From the NCBI GenBank assembly GCA_013397695.1, contig VYZI01000128.1, forward strand, positions 784,478 through 848,477: DNA of 64,000 nt, given 5' to 3'. The DNA comes from Centropus unirufus. Its lineage: Eukaryota; Chordata; Aves; Cuculiformes; Centropidae. Positions 41,601 to 55,550 of this stretch are shown piece after piece. The number at the start of each line of letters is the position of its first letter. Within the stretch, counting starts at the first letter, position 1. The position numbers were made by a program, and so were the translations under genes. The notes beneath the pieces were generated by a model. It was not told the DNA's origin and did not search any database. It worked only from the letters and a program-made list of their open reading frames with translations.

Positions 41601-44600
41601 TATTCCTCCTTTCTTTGATTTCCTCACTGTTTTCAAGCTTTATCCTTCACAATAAAAATGTTCACCTTGGAATCTAACTCCTAATCAAATGCAAAAGACC
41701 TAATCTTTATTCACCTTTCAGCAATATCCATATATTCCTCTTCCATTTCATCACTAGTCTGACTACCTGAAGCTGCTGTTTAGAGCTGTCACTCTTCACT
41801 GTGTCCCATATCTTGCTTCTGCCGCTGGATTACAACTGAATCTCCAGTCATTAAATCCCGTAGTGTCTTCTGATGCAAATCTTAAGAACCAGTACAGTCC
41901 ATCACTCTTCATGACTACCTGTGACCTATTTTATATTGATTATCCCCTGTTCATAATCCAAATGATTTTTTTTTTCCACTTCTAACCAGCCAGGGATATC
42001 TTCCAATACGTACCTCAAGTGATTAAAAATGACATCATTGGGCTTTTTCTCATACTGCCCTTCACGCTTGGGTACAGCTGGCCTTAAACACCCACAAAGT
42101 TCTCTCAAACTTCTCCAAGGGCTTTTGAATTATGTTGCCCATAAAATTTTAAGCGCTACTGGTTAAGCTCTCATGTCCAGCTACAAGTATGTCAGCCAAC
42201 ATGGTTTCATCGTTCTTCTAGGCTTCTTATCTCTTATTGCCTCCTTTGCCTCTTCTGTGTACTGTATTACAAACTTTAAATCAGCTTCCACCCCTTATAA
42301 TTTGTATACTGCACAGCACAAGGTGAAACTCGCTTCTCACTACTTCCCGTAGCAAAACTGTACTGCACACTAGGACCAAAAAAAAGGAAGGAGCTGCTGC
42401 AAGGAAGTATTGGGTTCAGTTTTGAGAAAGACAACCTGCTAAGATGCTTACAACCCATTGAAATTCAGACATCTACATGCTTCCAGAGGTCATTTGGAGC
42501 CCATTGGCATCTTTAGTTATCCACAGAATCTTCCATAAAATGAAGTTTCTCAAGATACGACTTCTGAAGAATGCCACAAAAGGTCAGTTACATAGATTTC
42601 ACTAGAGTCCATGTTGCAACAGCAGAAAAAAAATCAGAACCAGGAAAATTACTTCTTTCAACCTCTCCTTGAGAATGAAAGCCAAAAGCACACATTATAC
42701 ACATCTCAAAAATAATATATTGTTCTCTGTCAACCTTCCCCTTTAAGGAATATGCAAAAGATGAAGGAAAAGAAACATGAGAATAGAAGAATGTGAGACA
42801 GAAAGATCGTGAGAGAGGTTACTCCCATAGCACTTCTGATCTGGCTGACACAGAGGTAATAAAAATTCAGAAGAAGCCTGTTCTTGCTCAATTTCCAGAA
42901 CAAAAAATGTCTGGATATCTATCCAAAGCTGATTTCACCTTGACATCTTTTGATCCCAAATGCCCTATTTCTTTGTAACTGAAGTTATTGTGAAGTATTT
43001 GCAGCAATGCCCATGTTTCCTAGTGGGTTTTGTTGTAGCCTGATCAGAGGGGAATGGGATGAAAAGCAATCTAAAACAACCCTGGATAAGGAAAAAAACC
43101 ACAAAAAACCCACTACAGGAAGAGTTAAGGTCTCCACATTTGTAATAAATACATAGCTTATTATTTATATAGCTCTGCATGCACTTTGTACACAACATTT
43201 CTCTTGAAGTCTCAGTATTAGGTCTGTCATATGTTAGCATCACAGATAAGCAATTTTAAGAAGTGGGAGTGTCAGGAATGCCATGTCTTAAACCAAGGAA
43301 AGACTTTACTTTGGTAGAATCATTATAGAAACTTCTGTGTATTTTCAGTTAGTAAATCAAATCTATTCACAGTTCTTGATTTCATGCTATTGGCCAGCAC
43401 AGCCATTTTTTGCTCAGATCCTTGAGGCATTGAGTTGAATGTTTCTTATTTTTTCTCACGTTATGCTGTCCAAGCCAGTCCAATCATGACAGTATGGCCC
43501 AAGTTCTAGAGATATCAGGCATGGATGATTTTTGCATCCAATTAATTCTGAAGAGTTTCCCACCTGATATCATGCAACTTAATCAAGATACCCCATAACA
43601 ACTTTCATGTTCAATTTTAATCGATCATCTCTGAAGTTATGACCTAATTAATTTCAGCTTCACTTTAAATCTGTTTGATATCACTGTAGATTCAGATATA
43701 GTGGTATTTTGCCCAACCTGTGCCAATGAGATTATGACCACAACCTAATATATAAATTGCATATAGAGATGTACTGCTCTGTTTCAAGTATTACTTCAGT
43801 TTTCACTCTTCCACGCTAAGTACAATTTACACATTTGCATTTGCTGTGTCTCCTACGGCTCTAAGCTCTGATAACATGGGCTTTATTCAACAAGCAAGGA
43901 AACTGAAAAAGCAATAAATTACACTAACATTTTCACATAGCTTTGTCACCCTTTATGCTCAATGGAAGGCCAAAGACTGCTGAAGTCAGAAAATGATACA
44001 ATATCACCCAAAGTTTATGTTGGTGCCTAGAATCCATTTAACTTCAGGAGTTGCATTAGGCTGTTTGGCTAACTTCAAACTAACTTTTCATGTACGGGGA
44101 AAGCAATGATGAAATAGCCAGTATGCATTGGATTTATGCATAAATTCACTTTGTTATTCTTATATTGAAGACTCCAACAGAATTTTTAGCACTTCAAGCT
44201 ACTGTGGGTGAACTAGAGTAAGGGAGACTACATTGGAGAGATATACCTGAAGTGCAACACTCTTCCAAGCACATTTACTCTACGTAAACTCTAAACAAAG
44301 CATGGAGCATAGAGAAAGGCAATTCTTTACTAGTACACTTTGTTCATGTTACCATGAAACTTGTGGGACAAACATAACCTGGGTTTCCCCTCTGGCTTTC
44401 ACGCAACATCAATTCAGTACAATTTGGTTACGGAATTTAAAACTGACAAAACGAGAAAGAACACAATCGTGGGGACTTACGCCAACCTGAGTTAACAAAG
44501 TTTTGTTTTCTATTTGCAGCTTTTACGTATTTCTCTGAAAAGAGAGGCCATTGATATGGCCTCATATCCCTTTTAACCTTATAAAATATCCCTTTTAACG

Positions 44601-46064
44601 TTCTTACTACTGCTAAGCACAGCATCCCTACACTTTGATCTCTTTGGTGTGTCCCCTTTTCAAGGAATAAGTGAAACATTTGTAAACAGTGTTGTCAGGG
44701 CAAAAGGATATCCTGGAACTGGAATGTTTCTGTGGGACAGCCTTTTGCAGGCCAGTTCCTGAAGAAAGGGATAGGATCCAGGTCATTGCTGTTTAAAATT
44801 GAGTTGAGGGTCTCTTACAAAAATCATTACTAATTCTGGTAGAGATAGATTTGATTATTGAACAACTAGTTTCAGCTTTTTTTTTTCTAGATTTTTCAGC
44901 TTATGTTCAAGACATGATTACCTCAAACACATTTGTTTCAGATCCAATAAACTGAAATCCATATTTCTCACAGACACTTAGATTCAAAACACTAAAGCTT
45001 TTGCAATAAGAAGCAGCTGGGTAAAGTTCCAAGCACTATTTGCAACAAACACAGCCTGAAATATAAATGTTACTAATTGTCAGGAGACACACCTGGTAGA
45101 CAACATATGAGAAACAGAATGTGAAAATCATAAAAACTTTAATGCATATATAACAATCTTTCTCAGAAAAAAAAAAGACAAAAGGAGTACTATCAATTGA
45201 TCCATTATTCCAGTTTCTCTATATAAATACACTTCTGTCTCTCTAGAATGCTCTCAGTCTCTGCTTAGGATGTTGTTCTTCCATGCCACCTATATAAAAA
45301 GCATTCTAAATCGCCAAACATTCATCTATGGACATAATTTTATTAATAGTTGCACATGCTCAGCTACACGATCAGAAGGACTTTAATGGTCAACTCCCTA
45401 ACCATAGCAAGGCTGAGGCACTTTAAAAACTGACAATATCTCTAAGTAGAAAACATCCTATATGTATCATTTTGTATGCCTCTTCCCTACTCCTTAAAGG
45501 CTCCAAATCTTTTTGGAGCTAGGATCATGAATTTATGAGTTTGACACGCTTTGCAAAATGCCTTTTCAAACTGAGTTGGACAGTGAACAAATAAATTCTT
45601 ATACAAAGTAGGAACATGATAATAAAGATGACTGAAGGCAAAAAGGAGGGTATTCAAATCATCACTTTAGGTGCCAATATTAGGAGGGTGATTTGCCTTT
45701 ACAGGAGATGAAGAGAGATATCTCTTCCCAGTGAAGATTGGGAAAGATTCCAGACAGATGACCCTTTTAGTTTAGGTGCATCAGTCAGGTAGGATGAATG
45801 CTAACACCTCTATTCCTTCATAGCTTACATTTAAATGTGATGAAAACACTTTCCCTGATCACATAAATCAGAACAGAAAACCTTTGCATACAGACACAAG
45901 ATTCCAATATAATCAGAACAGCAAGAATATGCATTCCAATAGAGAACAGAGAGGATTTCACCAGTGCTTTGGGCAATGGCATTACACCTTCCCTATATCC
46001 TTGGGATATACTCTTACATGCTGCTGCATCTTAACACTGCATTTTCTGCACTGATCTGTAAAGA
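23613..46064. other. Intergenic; no gene confidently recognised
   Basis: This is the longest featureless part, 22 kb. The only items that stand out are the unidentified minus-strand frame near 30.9 kb and a locally GC-richer segment at about 39.2-40.3 kb with long frames on both strands (140 and 148 codons on +, 115 on -) but no known domain. A purine-rich segment with recurring GGRCTGRRAMC-like motifs lies at about 27.49-27.73 kb. Confidence 0.65.
30835..31044 (-). CDS. Unidentified short ORF, terminal-exon-like
   Basis: This 69-codon minus-strand frame has a balanced, protein-like composition (for example VKLKICFDGVKEQDYLKYVV) unlike the low-complexity frames around it. Read on the minus strand, an acceptor-like TTCTCCCAG ends at 31024, a stop occurs at 30835, and an AATAAA signal lies at 30769-30764, about 70 bases past the stop. 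Together these could form a 3'-terminal exon or an old retrocopy end. I do not recognise the protein and see no upstream exon. It may well be chance. Confidence 0.22.
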   Translation of the reverse strand: MARSFSQHMHHLLLHAGLYNAGVEARSSVKLKICFDGVKEQDYLKYVVAYILVDSQEMSSVRILVYRLF

Positions 46065-46096
46065 TTCCTTCCAACCCAAACTGTTCTGAGTCTACG
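46065..46096 (+). mobile_element. CR1-type LINE 3'-end remnant, plus strand
   Basis: The string GATTCCTTCCAACCCAAACT followed by GTTCTGAGTCTAC closely resembles the last bases of a sense-strand CR1, ending in a decayed ATTCTATG-type repeat. Nothing clearly CR1-like precedes it, so this is a very short or heavily eroded insertion. It is separate from the fragment at 46990, which lies downstream and cannot be the same insertion in normal order. Confidence 0.6.
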
Positions 46097-46989
46097 GCTT
46101 GCTTCAAATTGATGGTTTGTAATTAAAATATTGACTAAATACTGCTACCTTTTTCTTTGTGTCATTCTGGCAGTTCTGGCTGACAATAGAAACTCCTGCC
46201 CACAGTTTCCATTATTCACAGTAAGGAAACAAACAGGCAGGAACAGATAAAGAAGAATGATAGTTTCTCATTTAACTTACTGAAGAAAGGACAGGGAAGG
46301 CAACCTCATCTGACAAGTAAAATAAACTCTGAAAGAGAAATTATTTCTCTTTCTAAACAACACTCAGGAAGACACATAACCTGGGTTGAATAAAGTGTCA
46401 GCATAGGAGATATTTTCTTCAATTAAACTCTAAATTTAGGCTAAAAATTGCAAGAGTATATTTTGGGACACCTTTTAATTAGTAGCTAGGAGAGGCAATA
46501 AACCTGTTTGTACTAATAAATTCTTGTAATGCACGAATATACATTTGTTTGTGGCAGCAGACAACCCCGGTTGACTGGAAATTCTGGACACTGGATTTTC
46601 AATTGCTTTGACTGCTTTTCTAAGATCAGTGAAAGCTATGTTCCTGAGAATAAATACAACTCATATTAAAAAGAACAATTAATTCACCACAAAATTTATG
46701 AGCAGAAATCAAATCATTTCCTGCCTACAACCCGGACTAGGGAAATTGTAATGCCCCGGTAACACCCAACAAGCTATTAAATTATTCATTCAAGAAGTAC
46801 AAAACAAACACTTATATTTTAATTCTCTTTTGGCAGTAAAATTATACACAAAGATCACAGCAACCATTGTTGTAAGAAATACTTTACTGAAGCATTTTGA
46901 ACCTACATTGTATGAAGGCATAGCAATTTGACCAAATGCAGGTTTTTTTACGGTAGGCTACGGAGAATTTGCCAACAGGAGACCTGGGA

Positions 46990-47119
46990 AGGGTCTCTTT
47001 ACCACAGTGTAGTGATGGGATGAGGGGTGATGGCTTTAAACCGAAAGAGAGGAGAGATTAAAGGAAGACATTTTTACTGTGGGGATGGTCAACAACTGAA
47101 ATGATTTGCCAAGAAGTCA
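46990..47119 (+). mobile_element. CR1-type LINE fragment, plus strand
   Basis: A 130-base stretch matches CR1 sense-strand sequence, with the blocks TAGTGATGGGATGAGGGG, ATGGCTTTAAACCGAAAGAG, AAAGGAAGACATTTTTACTGT and ATGATTTGCCAAGAAGTC in the expected order. It lacks both the upstream body and the usual 3' end, so it is a remnant truncated on both sides. Confidence 0.85.
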
Positions 47120-50100
47120 AACATAAATTTGTTCTATCTAGCTTGCAAGGTATCAGTTATTACCTACCAGTTTTATTTACTATAGTCATACTTACTTGTG
47201 GACTATATTATTGGATAAACTCCATAGTATGTCCTTATTATAAATCCAGTTCAAGTCAACAAAGAAAATATCCTTCTCATAGTTCAGGAAATAATGTCCT
47301 TGGCAAGATATATCCTGTGGTTTTCCACCTTCTTTCTTGGTGGAATCTTTTGTCTACTATCTTTTGTCTTAATATCTGACTTCTGTCCAACATTTTATCC
47401 CTTGCACTTTCACAAGTGCAATAATTTACTTCCACGGCAAGAAAAAAGCCATTTGCAATATTGACATGGCTAGATACCCTCACATCTGTCCAAAGTAAGC
47501 TATTGGTTCTGTATCCACAGCAAATTCTATGTCAGACACAGGAAAGGGAAAGAGGTTTAGAATCCAGTAATGGAAAACACATTAAAAATTTCAGCAAATT
47601 TCATGGGGCTAGCTCCTACTACCAGTAGGTCTCTAAAGCCATCACTTCACCAAGTGCCCCTTTCACGATGGAACTCAATGTCTGTAGAGTTTCAAGTCAA
47701 CACCCCCAGAAGTCTCGAACTGTGGGTGATTACCATCAGAAAGTGAGTGTAGATATTTCCTTGATTGAAAATGGATTTTTAGTAAAAATAACAGTGGGAA
47801 TCAAATCAGCACTTAAAAAAAAAATATACTCTTGATGTGCCCCATCCCTACTCTACATTAGGTTTTTAATTGGCAGTGAGAAACCCTAATGCTTCTAATT
47901 TAGGGTCAGTGAAACAGCCTTTATAGCTCTCTAAAAATCATGATTGTTCAACTTGCTGGTTTTTTTCTTGATGCAATCAACATCCTTAATGCTTCATAGG
48001 GAAAGTCCTGCATATTGTCTGTACTGTACAGCCACAGGAGCATGGAACCCTATGCAGCTTTGTTTTTCAGTGCAAAAATTTTCTTTATTTGCTCTCTGGC
48101 CTTTTTTTGCTTTCCTTCCTTCACAGGGAAGATGAAGAGAAAAATCTGCTCTTCCAAGCGTTTGAGAAAGATACCAGTCGGAATGGGTTTTAAAGTTTAT
48201 AACAGCATAAAGATGTAAAATGCCTTCATGAGATGACTGGTCTCTAATACGCAATTTAGAATAGGGCAAGATTTGAGTCACTTGGGGTGAAATTCTAGCT
48301 TCACTAAGAAACAAATAGAATTTTCCAAGTGACTTCAAAGTGGTCAGGACTTCATTCCTTATATGCTTCAGATATTTTATTCAGAAGAGGAATAACCTGT
48401 TAACATTTAAAAGCTATGCTTCATTTAAATAATTTTCAAATTAACCAAGATGCTGGAAATATATAAATTCTTAAGTTGCAAATGAGGAATAAAACCTTTG
48501 AAATGTTACTTTAAAGAGAATAAACAGGCTTCTTATTAAAGGGTCCTACTTGGCAACAACAAATTGTAGCATGCCTTCCCATTCCTCATTCTCCTCTTAC
48601 AACTATTATTTATTGCCTTTACTGGATGTTTTCTATAATTGGATTTTGGCACAGATTGGTGGAAAGAGAAAAATCTTTCCAATCTGATTCAAAATAGGTT
48701 CTGCTTTGTAAAATACACATGTGAAGAGTGAAAGATTATCTCTTTGCTCCCTCATAGTTATGTCAACCATTTAGACATTTTAGTCCTAGAAGACTTTAAA
48801 CCTTCAGTTCCTGTAGCTATTTTTATTAGCTATCTCGATGGGGTTGAGATATATTTTTCATGTTTGTTGGGTATCTTTCTAGTATTTGGCCGAGCAATTA
48901 GGGTGTTCCTTTCAAGAAATACACTTTGAACAAAGCTTGCAGAGTCATACACTCTGCAGTCATAAATTAAATTATTATTGTACTTCACAGTCAGAATGAA
49001 CAGCTGAAAATCAGGCATGAAGCAGTGAATCTACCTCAGTGTCTATTCAGAAAGAACACAGAAGAAATTAAGAAGGAGCAAGAAAAGCATATAAAAGCGT
49101 AAAATAATAGGAAATTTAAGCAATATCAAAAAAAAGCACTAAACTTTCTCCTTCTGTTTAAAAGATGATTTTCCACAGTTAAAGAACTTCTTTAGTCAAT
49201 TGATTAAAGTGTAAATGGCCAAGCTGAGAACTGCCAGCCCCTTCAAACACTCTTCAGTAAAGCACACACTATTTGGACTTCAGGCTAACCAGAACAACAC
49301 CAGACAAGGCAATAAAAAAAAAAATAAACAGAAAATCAAACTGTGAAATCAGTAAGTTAAAAACATAACTAAAACACCTGTTTGCCTCCATATTTCTTCC
49401 TTTCTACAAAGCTTGAGCTATCGCAACTGCCAGCACACACAAATTAATTCTCTGAGCCACTCAATAAACCACAAGTGCTCCATAATTTCAACATAAAATT
49501 ATTGAAAACCCCTTCTAAGCTTTATAGTACTCAGAATCATAGCCACCACACAATAACTACGACACAAGAAATTGGGTATTTGAGGACTACTCTATCCTTA
49601 CCTGTTTAGCACAGCCAACTTTCCTCTCCCAAAAAAAGCTGCCTGACCCTTCCCCCCCTCTCTTTATTTGTTTCAGACTGACACAGCTGCCCTGGTTTAA
49701 TGCATGATTGTGAGTAGGTATCATTACCAGGTGGGCTTGGCACGTGGTGAATTAGAAATGTCACGTTTCTCCTCCTCACAGAGCTTTACGGGAGGGATGT
49801 TTTCAGCCTCTGCCTGGTGACAGGCGATGGATGGGTTGCACCATCCCAAATTTGCACAACTAGACTTAGAAGATGTCTGTTTGTGGCCTATTTTGAACTT
49901 AGAGAGAAGAGCCATTTTACTCAAAGCTATGAGAGAGCAGATTCTGTACACTGGTTCCTCCGAGTGAAAACCCAAAACAACCACAAACTTAGAAAATTGT
50001 CCCAGTTTCTGAACAGATATTTCTTCTATTGCCAGCCATTTAGAGCCTTAGTTTAAAAGCTTAGTGCCAGCTTGTTTTTATTAAGTGGTTGAAAACATCT

Positions 50101-53100
50101 AACTCAAACATTTTAAAGCAAAAAAATCCTAAAATATTTTCTTTCTTTAAAAAAGCCACAGCACTGCCACTGAGAATTGCATATGCATCTACAGTGATGT
50201 ATTTTTTTTTAATATCGATAGTTTTAATTCCTCTGGATGTTTGTGAGTACACAGAGGAGAGAAATAGATATTGGATATATCCAGAAATGTAAATGTTTAA
50301 TGAAAGAGCTGGTTAAACTGACAATTCAGTCTTTTGAAAGCTTTCCAGGATAAACAGAGCCTATGAGTATTTCCCTGGGTATGGTTTAACATGTACATGT
50401 AAATAAAGAAAATGGGAAAGAGCCTCCAGCCCTTCACATAAATGCATGCATAACATGATATGTGTTGTTTTCCAAACAGAACAGTGGCTTTCATTAGAAT
50501 TTTGGACCTATCTCAGCTCTCCACTATTCCAAGTTAATATTAACAATTTCATGTTTTGAAACTCTAGTAGAAACAACAAAGCTTAAATCTTAGCAATAAG
50601 TATAGTCCTCTACCATTAGATGACTTATACAAGGTACTGTAAATAAGTCCAGCCTGTCTGTAACAATAACGTAACTTTTTTTTTAATTGTATGACCCCTA
50701 AGAAGCATAGACTTAACCAAAGCAAACAATAATATGCTACAAAGGTACCTTCTGTAACAAACCCTCAGCAAAGAGGTCAAAGTGACACATGCTTAAGTAC
50801 AAACCTTAAAATACAAGGTCCAGCCTGTGGAAAGCAGTTGGTCGTGGTAGGGCATTTAACCAAGCGAAGTAAGGGAAATATTCTCAATATGCCTAAGCAA
50901 ATAAGAGTACAAGAAAGCCTAGTAGAGAGTTGCTTCCTTTGAAGGGGATCTTTCCTAGGATAGACTGACTGATAAGAAGATTTTATTAGCAAGCCAAATA
51001 GAGTTAAACTCAGCGTTGGTCAATATTCCAATGGAATGATGCTCTGTGGTACTCTCTACTTCCCTATGTTTATGCTTTCCATAAAGTAGTGTCGTGATTT
51101 CTATAAGAAACGTAAACACCTCATTGGGCCTATGGGTTTTCACATAAATGATTTTATGGTGGTTAAGTAAGAGACAAAAAATCGCTCTTTTCTACCAGAA
51201 GACATAAAAAACCGATTACCTAATACCATTTCATGTCCAAAGTCCGAAGTGACGAGTGTTTCTGAAAGTATTACTCATCCAATTCCCAGAGCACTTGAGA
51301 TGCTCAGTCAAGTGTTGTGTTATTTCAGAGAACCATCAGGTGACAACGGAGGTCAAGGTGTGCTATAATAGAACATCCTCGTACAAGGAAATAGCTTGAA
51401 CCTGTGTCTCATCATTCTGGTACAAGTTGCCAAATATATCTGTTCAAACTAGCATTTTCTTAATATACCAAGTCATGCCAGCCCTCCAGGGCAGGAGGAA
51501 TTAAACTACCAGTTCCTGTTCACCACTAAAAGAACCCCTAAACTTCTTTTCATGTTGAGACACCTCATTAGGGGTGGGTACTTAAACCTACAGACAGCAT
51601 TATAATAAGTAATGATGAATTAAAAAAACTAAAAAAAAAAAATTGAGAATTTAAACCCTTCACCAAATTGCAAAGATGAGGCATGTGACTATCTGGAGGC
51701 AACAATTGTTGTTACTATCTCTAGAGGGTACAGGGCCCAGACATGTCGATTAATACCAGACTTATTAGGTCTCAACAGCTTACAGGACATCTGTTTGTTT
51801 CATTTCCCTTTAGTCTCGCCAAATGCTAGCAGCAAAAATCATACAGATTTTTTTTTTCCTACTTCTGCATAACTTGAAAGACTTTTTTGCTTATATGAAT
51901 TTTGACAATAAACAAGATCTTCTGGTGTTCTGTAGCTGATATATATGTACGGGCATGTGTATTCAAAGAAATGCAAAGGTGGCTGAATTTCTTTAATCTG
52001 AGGACATTTATCTAGGAATAAAGGTGCAGTTAGTGCAGCTAACAAACATTCCTCAGAGGTAGGACAGGCTTACTAGATTTTATTTTAAACTTGAACTAAA
52101 AAAAGATTTCAGAGACCAAAACAACTCTGCAGAAGTTTTTCACAAGCAACTGCCTTAAGTACTTCAGAATATTTCAAAATTCCAAGAAAGCATTAAAAAA
52201 AAAAAATCAGAAAATATCATTGAGTCTATTGCTATGGCTTTCCCTCTTTTTCCACTTTTTAACAGAAACTAAAGAGAACTCAGCACACAGATCCTGACGC
52301 AAATAAAGCTCAGTGTAAGGTATAAAGTACAGGTTCTAAGCAAAGTTGGAAGCAGTTTTTCAGCTTGTCTTGCATTTTGCTAGACCATTTCGGTATTCTA
52401 AATCTGAAAGGCATTTCTTTCTCATGTTGTTCACAATATTTGTGAAGCATTGACGCCCATCAGGCCCATGCAGAAGATATGAGAAGTCCTCATTAGAAAG
52501 AGATATGAAAAATCTGAGACGGAAAAGGACTGAAAGGAGCCAAGGTTCATTGGCATCCAATCCTCTGTGTTCTCAAGGCAACTTCTGATTCCTAGAAAAT
52601 TCTAAAACTAGTGTCACTGAACTGTATTAACGCAGCCAAGGGCCAGTAAACGATTAAATAGGTCCCATGGCCCTTTCACTGTCAGAGAGATTTTTGTGAG
52701 ATTGGATTCTGTTAAATCAATCTGTGGTATTTTTATGGAAAACAACCAAAATATATTTCTGAATTATGCCTTCAAAATGCAGGATTTAAAAAATAAGTCC
52801 TTAATATCAATATGTCATTATTCATTGTGGATGACTGTATATGACTGTAAAGACGTGCCTGGATTAGGGTAGTTTTACATCAGTCATGCAGAAAATGCTG
52901 GATCTCACCTAAAAAAAAGCTTAGAATACCGTTATCCTGGATTTTTTTTCATGCGGTTACTGATAGGTCTTTACTGAATGAAATAAAATGAAACAAACCA
53001 CAAAACATGTATTAAGGAACCAACTGTAAGGAATTTACTTGAGACCTTAGCATGTATTTCCTCTGTCTTTAGACATAGTAATACTCAGACTGGTTTTCCT

Positions 53101-54816
53101 CATCTGTAAAAAGAGAGTGAATGTCATAGTAATGGAATTCCATGTCACTGCAAGGTAATAAATCTAACTTACATAACAAAAGTACTGCTTTATCCTTCAA
53201 TTAATTGAAAGTATCACAATGTAGGTGCTCATTTGCCTCATATAAAAGTCAGGAAAACACCTGACAATACATCCTACTGATCCTATACCCGTGAATCCAA
53301 CCATACCATAACCCAGCCCCTGTAAACATGGGGTAGAGCCAGCTGTATTGTTAGAAAAGATAAACAGAATACTCCACGTGCATCAACAGAAAAAATTGAA
53401 GGATCATTCTTGAGTGGTTGGAAGAGTTTTATCGCCAAAATTTAAAGATCTATCTGCTTTTTCTTTTTCAAGTCCTACAAACTTAGATTTTCTATTTATA
53501 CTGTCTTTTATGCTGTTTTTATTCTATCCAAGCTACCTAAACATGTGCTTTGGTTTCCAATAGAGAATGCTTTTCTAGACAGCAAAAAGGAAGGGTGCAA
53601 CCTTTGCCAGAAACCTTGATTGTTTGGAAAGTCTTTACCCTAAAATTGCATTGTAGGGCACTCCTTACATCTATAAAAACATGCAAAAGTTTGTAGATCT
53701 ATCACTTAATGATAAGCCTATTTCCTACATGTATCGCTTTTGGTAAGATAATACATGGAAGAGTATAGGCTAATCATTTCAGCATGAGAATGATATAAGA
53801 AGGAGCGTTTACTGTTTCAAAGTGAATATACAAGCAGCTTATTTCAACTTAGCTTTAGTTAACAAAAAATTAGATAACCTAGATACATTAGGAATAAATG
53901 AGATGAGTCAGGGTTTTCAATAAAGAAAGCTTCGCTGCAAAGTAGCCAATAGAAATTATTTTAACCTTATTTAGATTAAGATAAAATGGCACTCTAATAT
54001 CTCGCTGTCTTATCTAGATAATTTTATTAGTGCTGAAGATAATAAAAGCAGCATCTGGCAGCAGAACAGCATTCCTCTATTACAGACTGTGTATTCTGCA
54101 CAGACTCCCATCTGCAAATGCAGATTGCAACTTTCTTTCGTGAACTAATGTAAGTTATGGAAGATTTTTTCACCTTCTTCTTAGGGTTCTTTAAGCCAAA
54201 TTTTAATATATCTCTGTATCTGTTCTACTTTCTTCCATTTTTTCTTTAGTGTGCACGTAACTACTCATTGCATAATTTCACCCATTGCATAATTATGTAA
54301 CAGGCATCTTCTGCAACATATCTCTATTTCATTGTTCCTCTGAATACATTTTTACGGCATATTTAGGATTTTGCATTAAAATCTTTTTATCTATTTCCAT
54401 TAAAGAACAGTCTTTTTCAGAGTAGGTTTCTCCAAGTCCCTTAGCTCACAGGTAGTTTCAGGGTTGCCTTAAACAGCAGCTATGAAGAATGAGAACAGCT
54501 GAAGATCTCCAAGTGTTCTCTAGAGTCAATCACTTTGTTGTTTTATGTCAGAGGGAAAAAAAATAATTTCCTTACAGAACTAACATTTTTAAAATACACT
54601 CTTTGCTAAATATTTCAATAATCATTATCCATTATTCTTTTGGACAATATCCAACCTGCTAGACTATTAATTTACAAGTACACTTTTTAGTCTACTTGCT
54701 CTCAATTCAGAATGATTTTCCAAGGGAAACTGTATAACTTAAAGTATTTTGAACAGTATTATTCTAAAGCTCAGGTCAAAATGCTCTTGACATAATGGAA
54801 GTTTCATCTTAATCGC
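47120..54816. other. Intergenic; no gene recognised
   Basis: AT-rich, with only short frames below 120 codons and short A/T homopolymers. Apart from the GATA/AP-1 motif group near 54.0 kb, nothing in it resembles a known gene, RNA or repeat family. Confidence 0.7.
53900..54070. promoter_or_regulatory. Candidate distal element with palindromic GATA pair
   Basis: The segment carries the perfect 12-base palindrome TTATCTAGATAA (54010-54021), which is two inverted GATA sites. It also has an AP-1-like TGAGTCAG (53904-53911), a CCAAT box (53945-53949) and further GATAA/GATAAA motifs (near 53981 and 54038). It lies about 5 kb upstream of the EDNRA CpG island. Enhancer function is inference from motif content only. 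Confidence 0.22.
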
Positions 54817-55550
54817 AGTATCTCAGAACTGTAGAGCTGCTGAGGCTGCAAGTGACCTTTGGGAATCACCAAGTCCAACCACCTGCTCAGAGCAGGGTCA
54901 CCTAGAGCAGGTTTCTCAGGACTCTGCCCAGCTGAGTCTTACTATCTCCAAGAATGCAGGCTCTCCAGCCTCTCTGGGTAACCTGTTCCACTGTTTGATC
55001 AGCCAAAATGTTTTTTCCTCTGCTTTAATCGGATTTCTTGTATTTCAGTAGTGGTCCATCGCCTTCTGCTCTGTCACTGAGCACCACCAAGAAGAGTATG
55101 GTTCTGTCTTCTTTACTACCACCCACCAGGTATTTATAAATATTGATGGGATCTTGCCTGCACCTTCTCTTCTTGAGGCTATTGTATTGTCTTGAGGTCC
55201 CACTACTTCCCGTAGTCCCTTTCGTCTTTGTAGCCCCTTGCTCAGCTTGCCTCAGTGGGGCAATGTCTGTCCTGACACAGCACTCCTGATGTGCTTTGTC
55301 AGCGCTGAGTAGACATGTATGTTCACCTCCCTCAACCTAGTGGGAATTCTCTCCTTAATGCAGCTGCAGATCCCATTGGACTCCGTTGCTGTGAGAGCAC
55401 ATCACTGGTTCATAGGCAACTTCTCCACTAAGAAACTCAAGTCCTTCTCTGCCGAATCCTTTCCATGGGTAGCCTTTTCATGAGTAGTCTTGCAATGACA
55501 TTGGCCAACTCCCTCAGCACTCATGGGTGCATTCCCATCAGGTTCTACAG
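54817..55550 (-). mobile_element. CR1-type LINE fragment, 5'-truncated, minus strand
   Basis: About 0.7 kb resembles the reverse complement of the 3' part of a CR1 element. The 3' end is at the left: a degraded ATTCTATG-like tail near 54820-54835, then the familiar blocks CAAGTCCAACC (54870-54880), the CAGCCTCTCTGGG/CCTGTTCCACTG region and CACTGAGCACCACCAAGAAGAG (near 55075). Further right, AAGTCCTTCTCTGC (near 55438-55452) corresponds to a more 5' CR1 block. Many substitutions and indels indicate an old copy. The short minus-strand open frame at 55402-55599 is a by-product of this element, not a gene. Confidence 0.9.
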
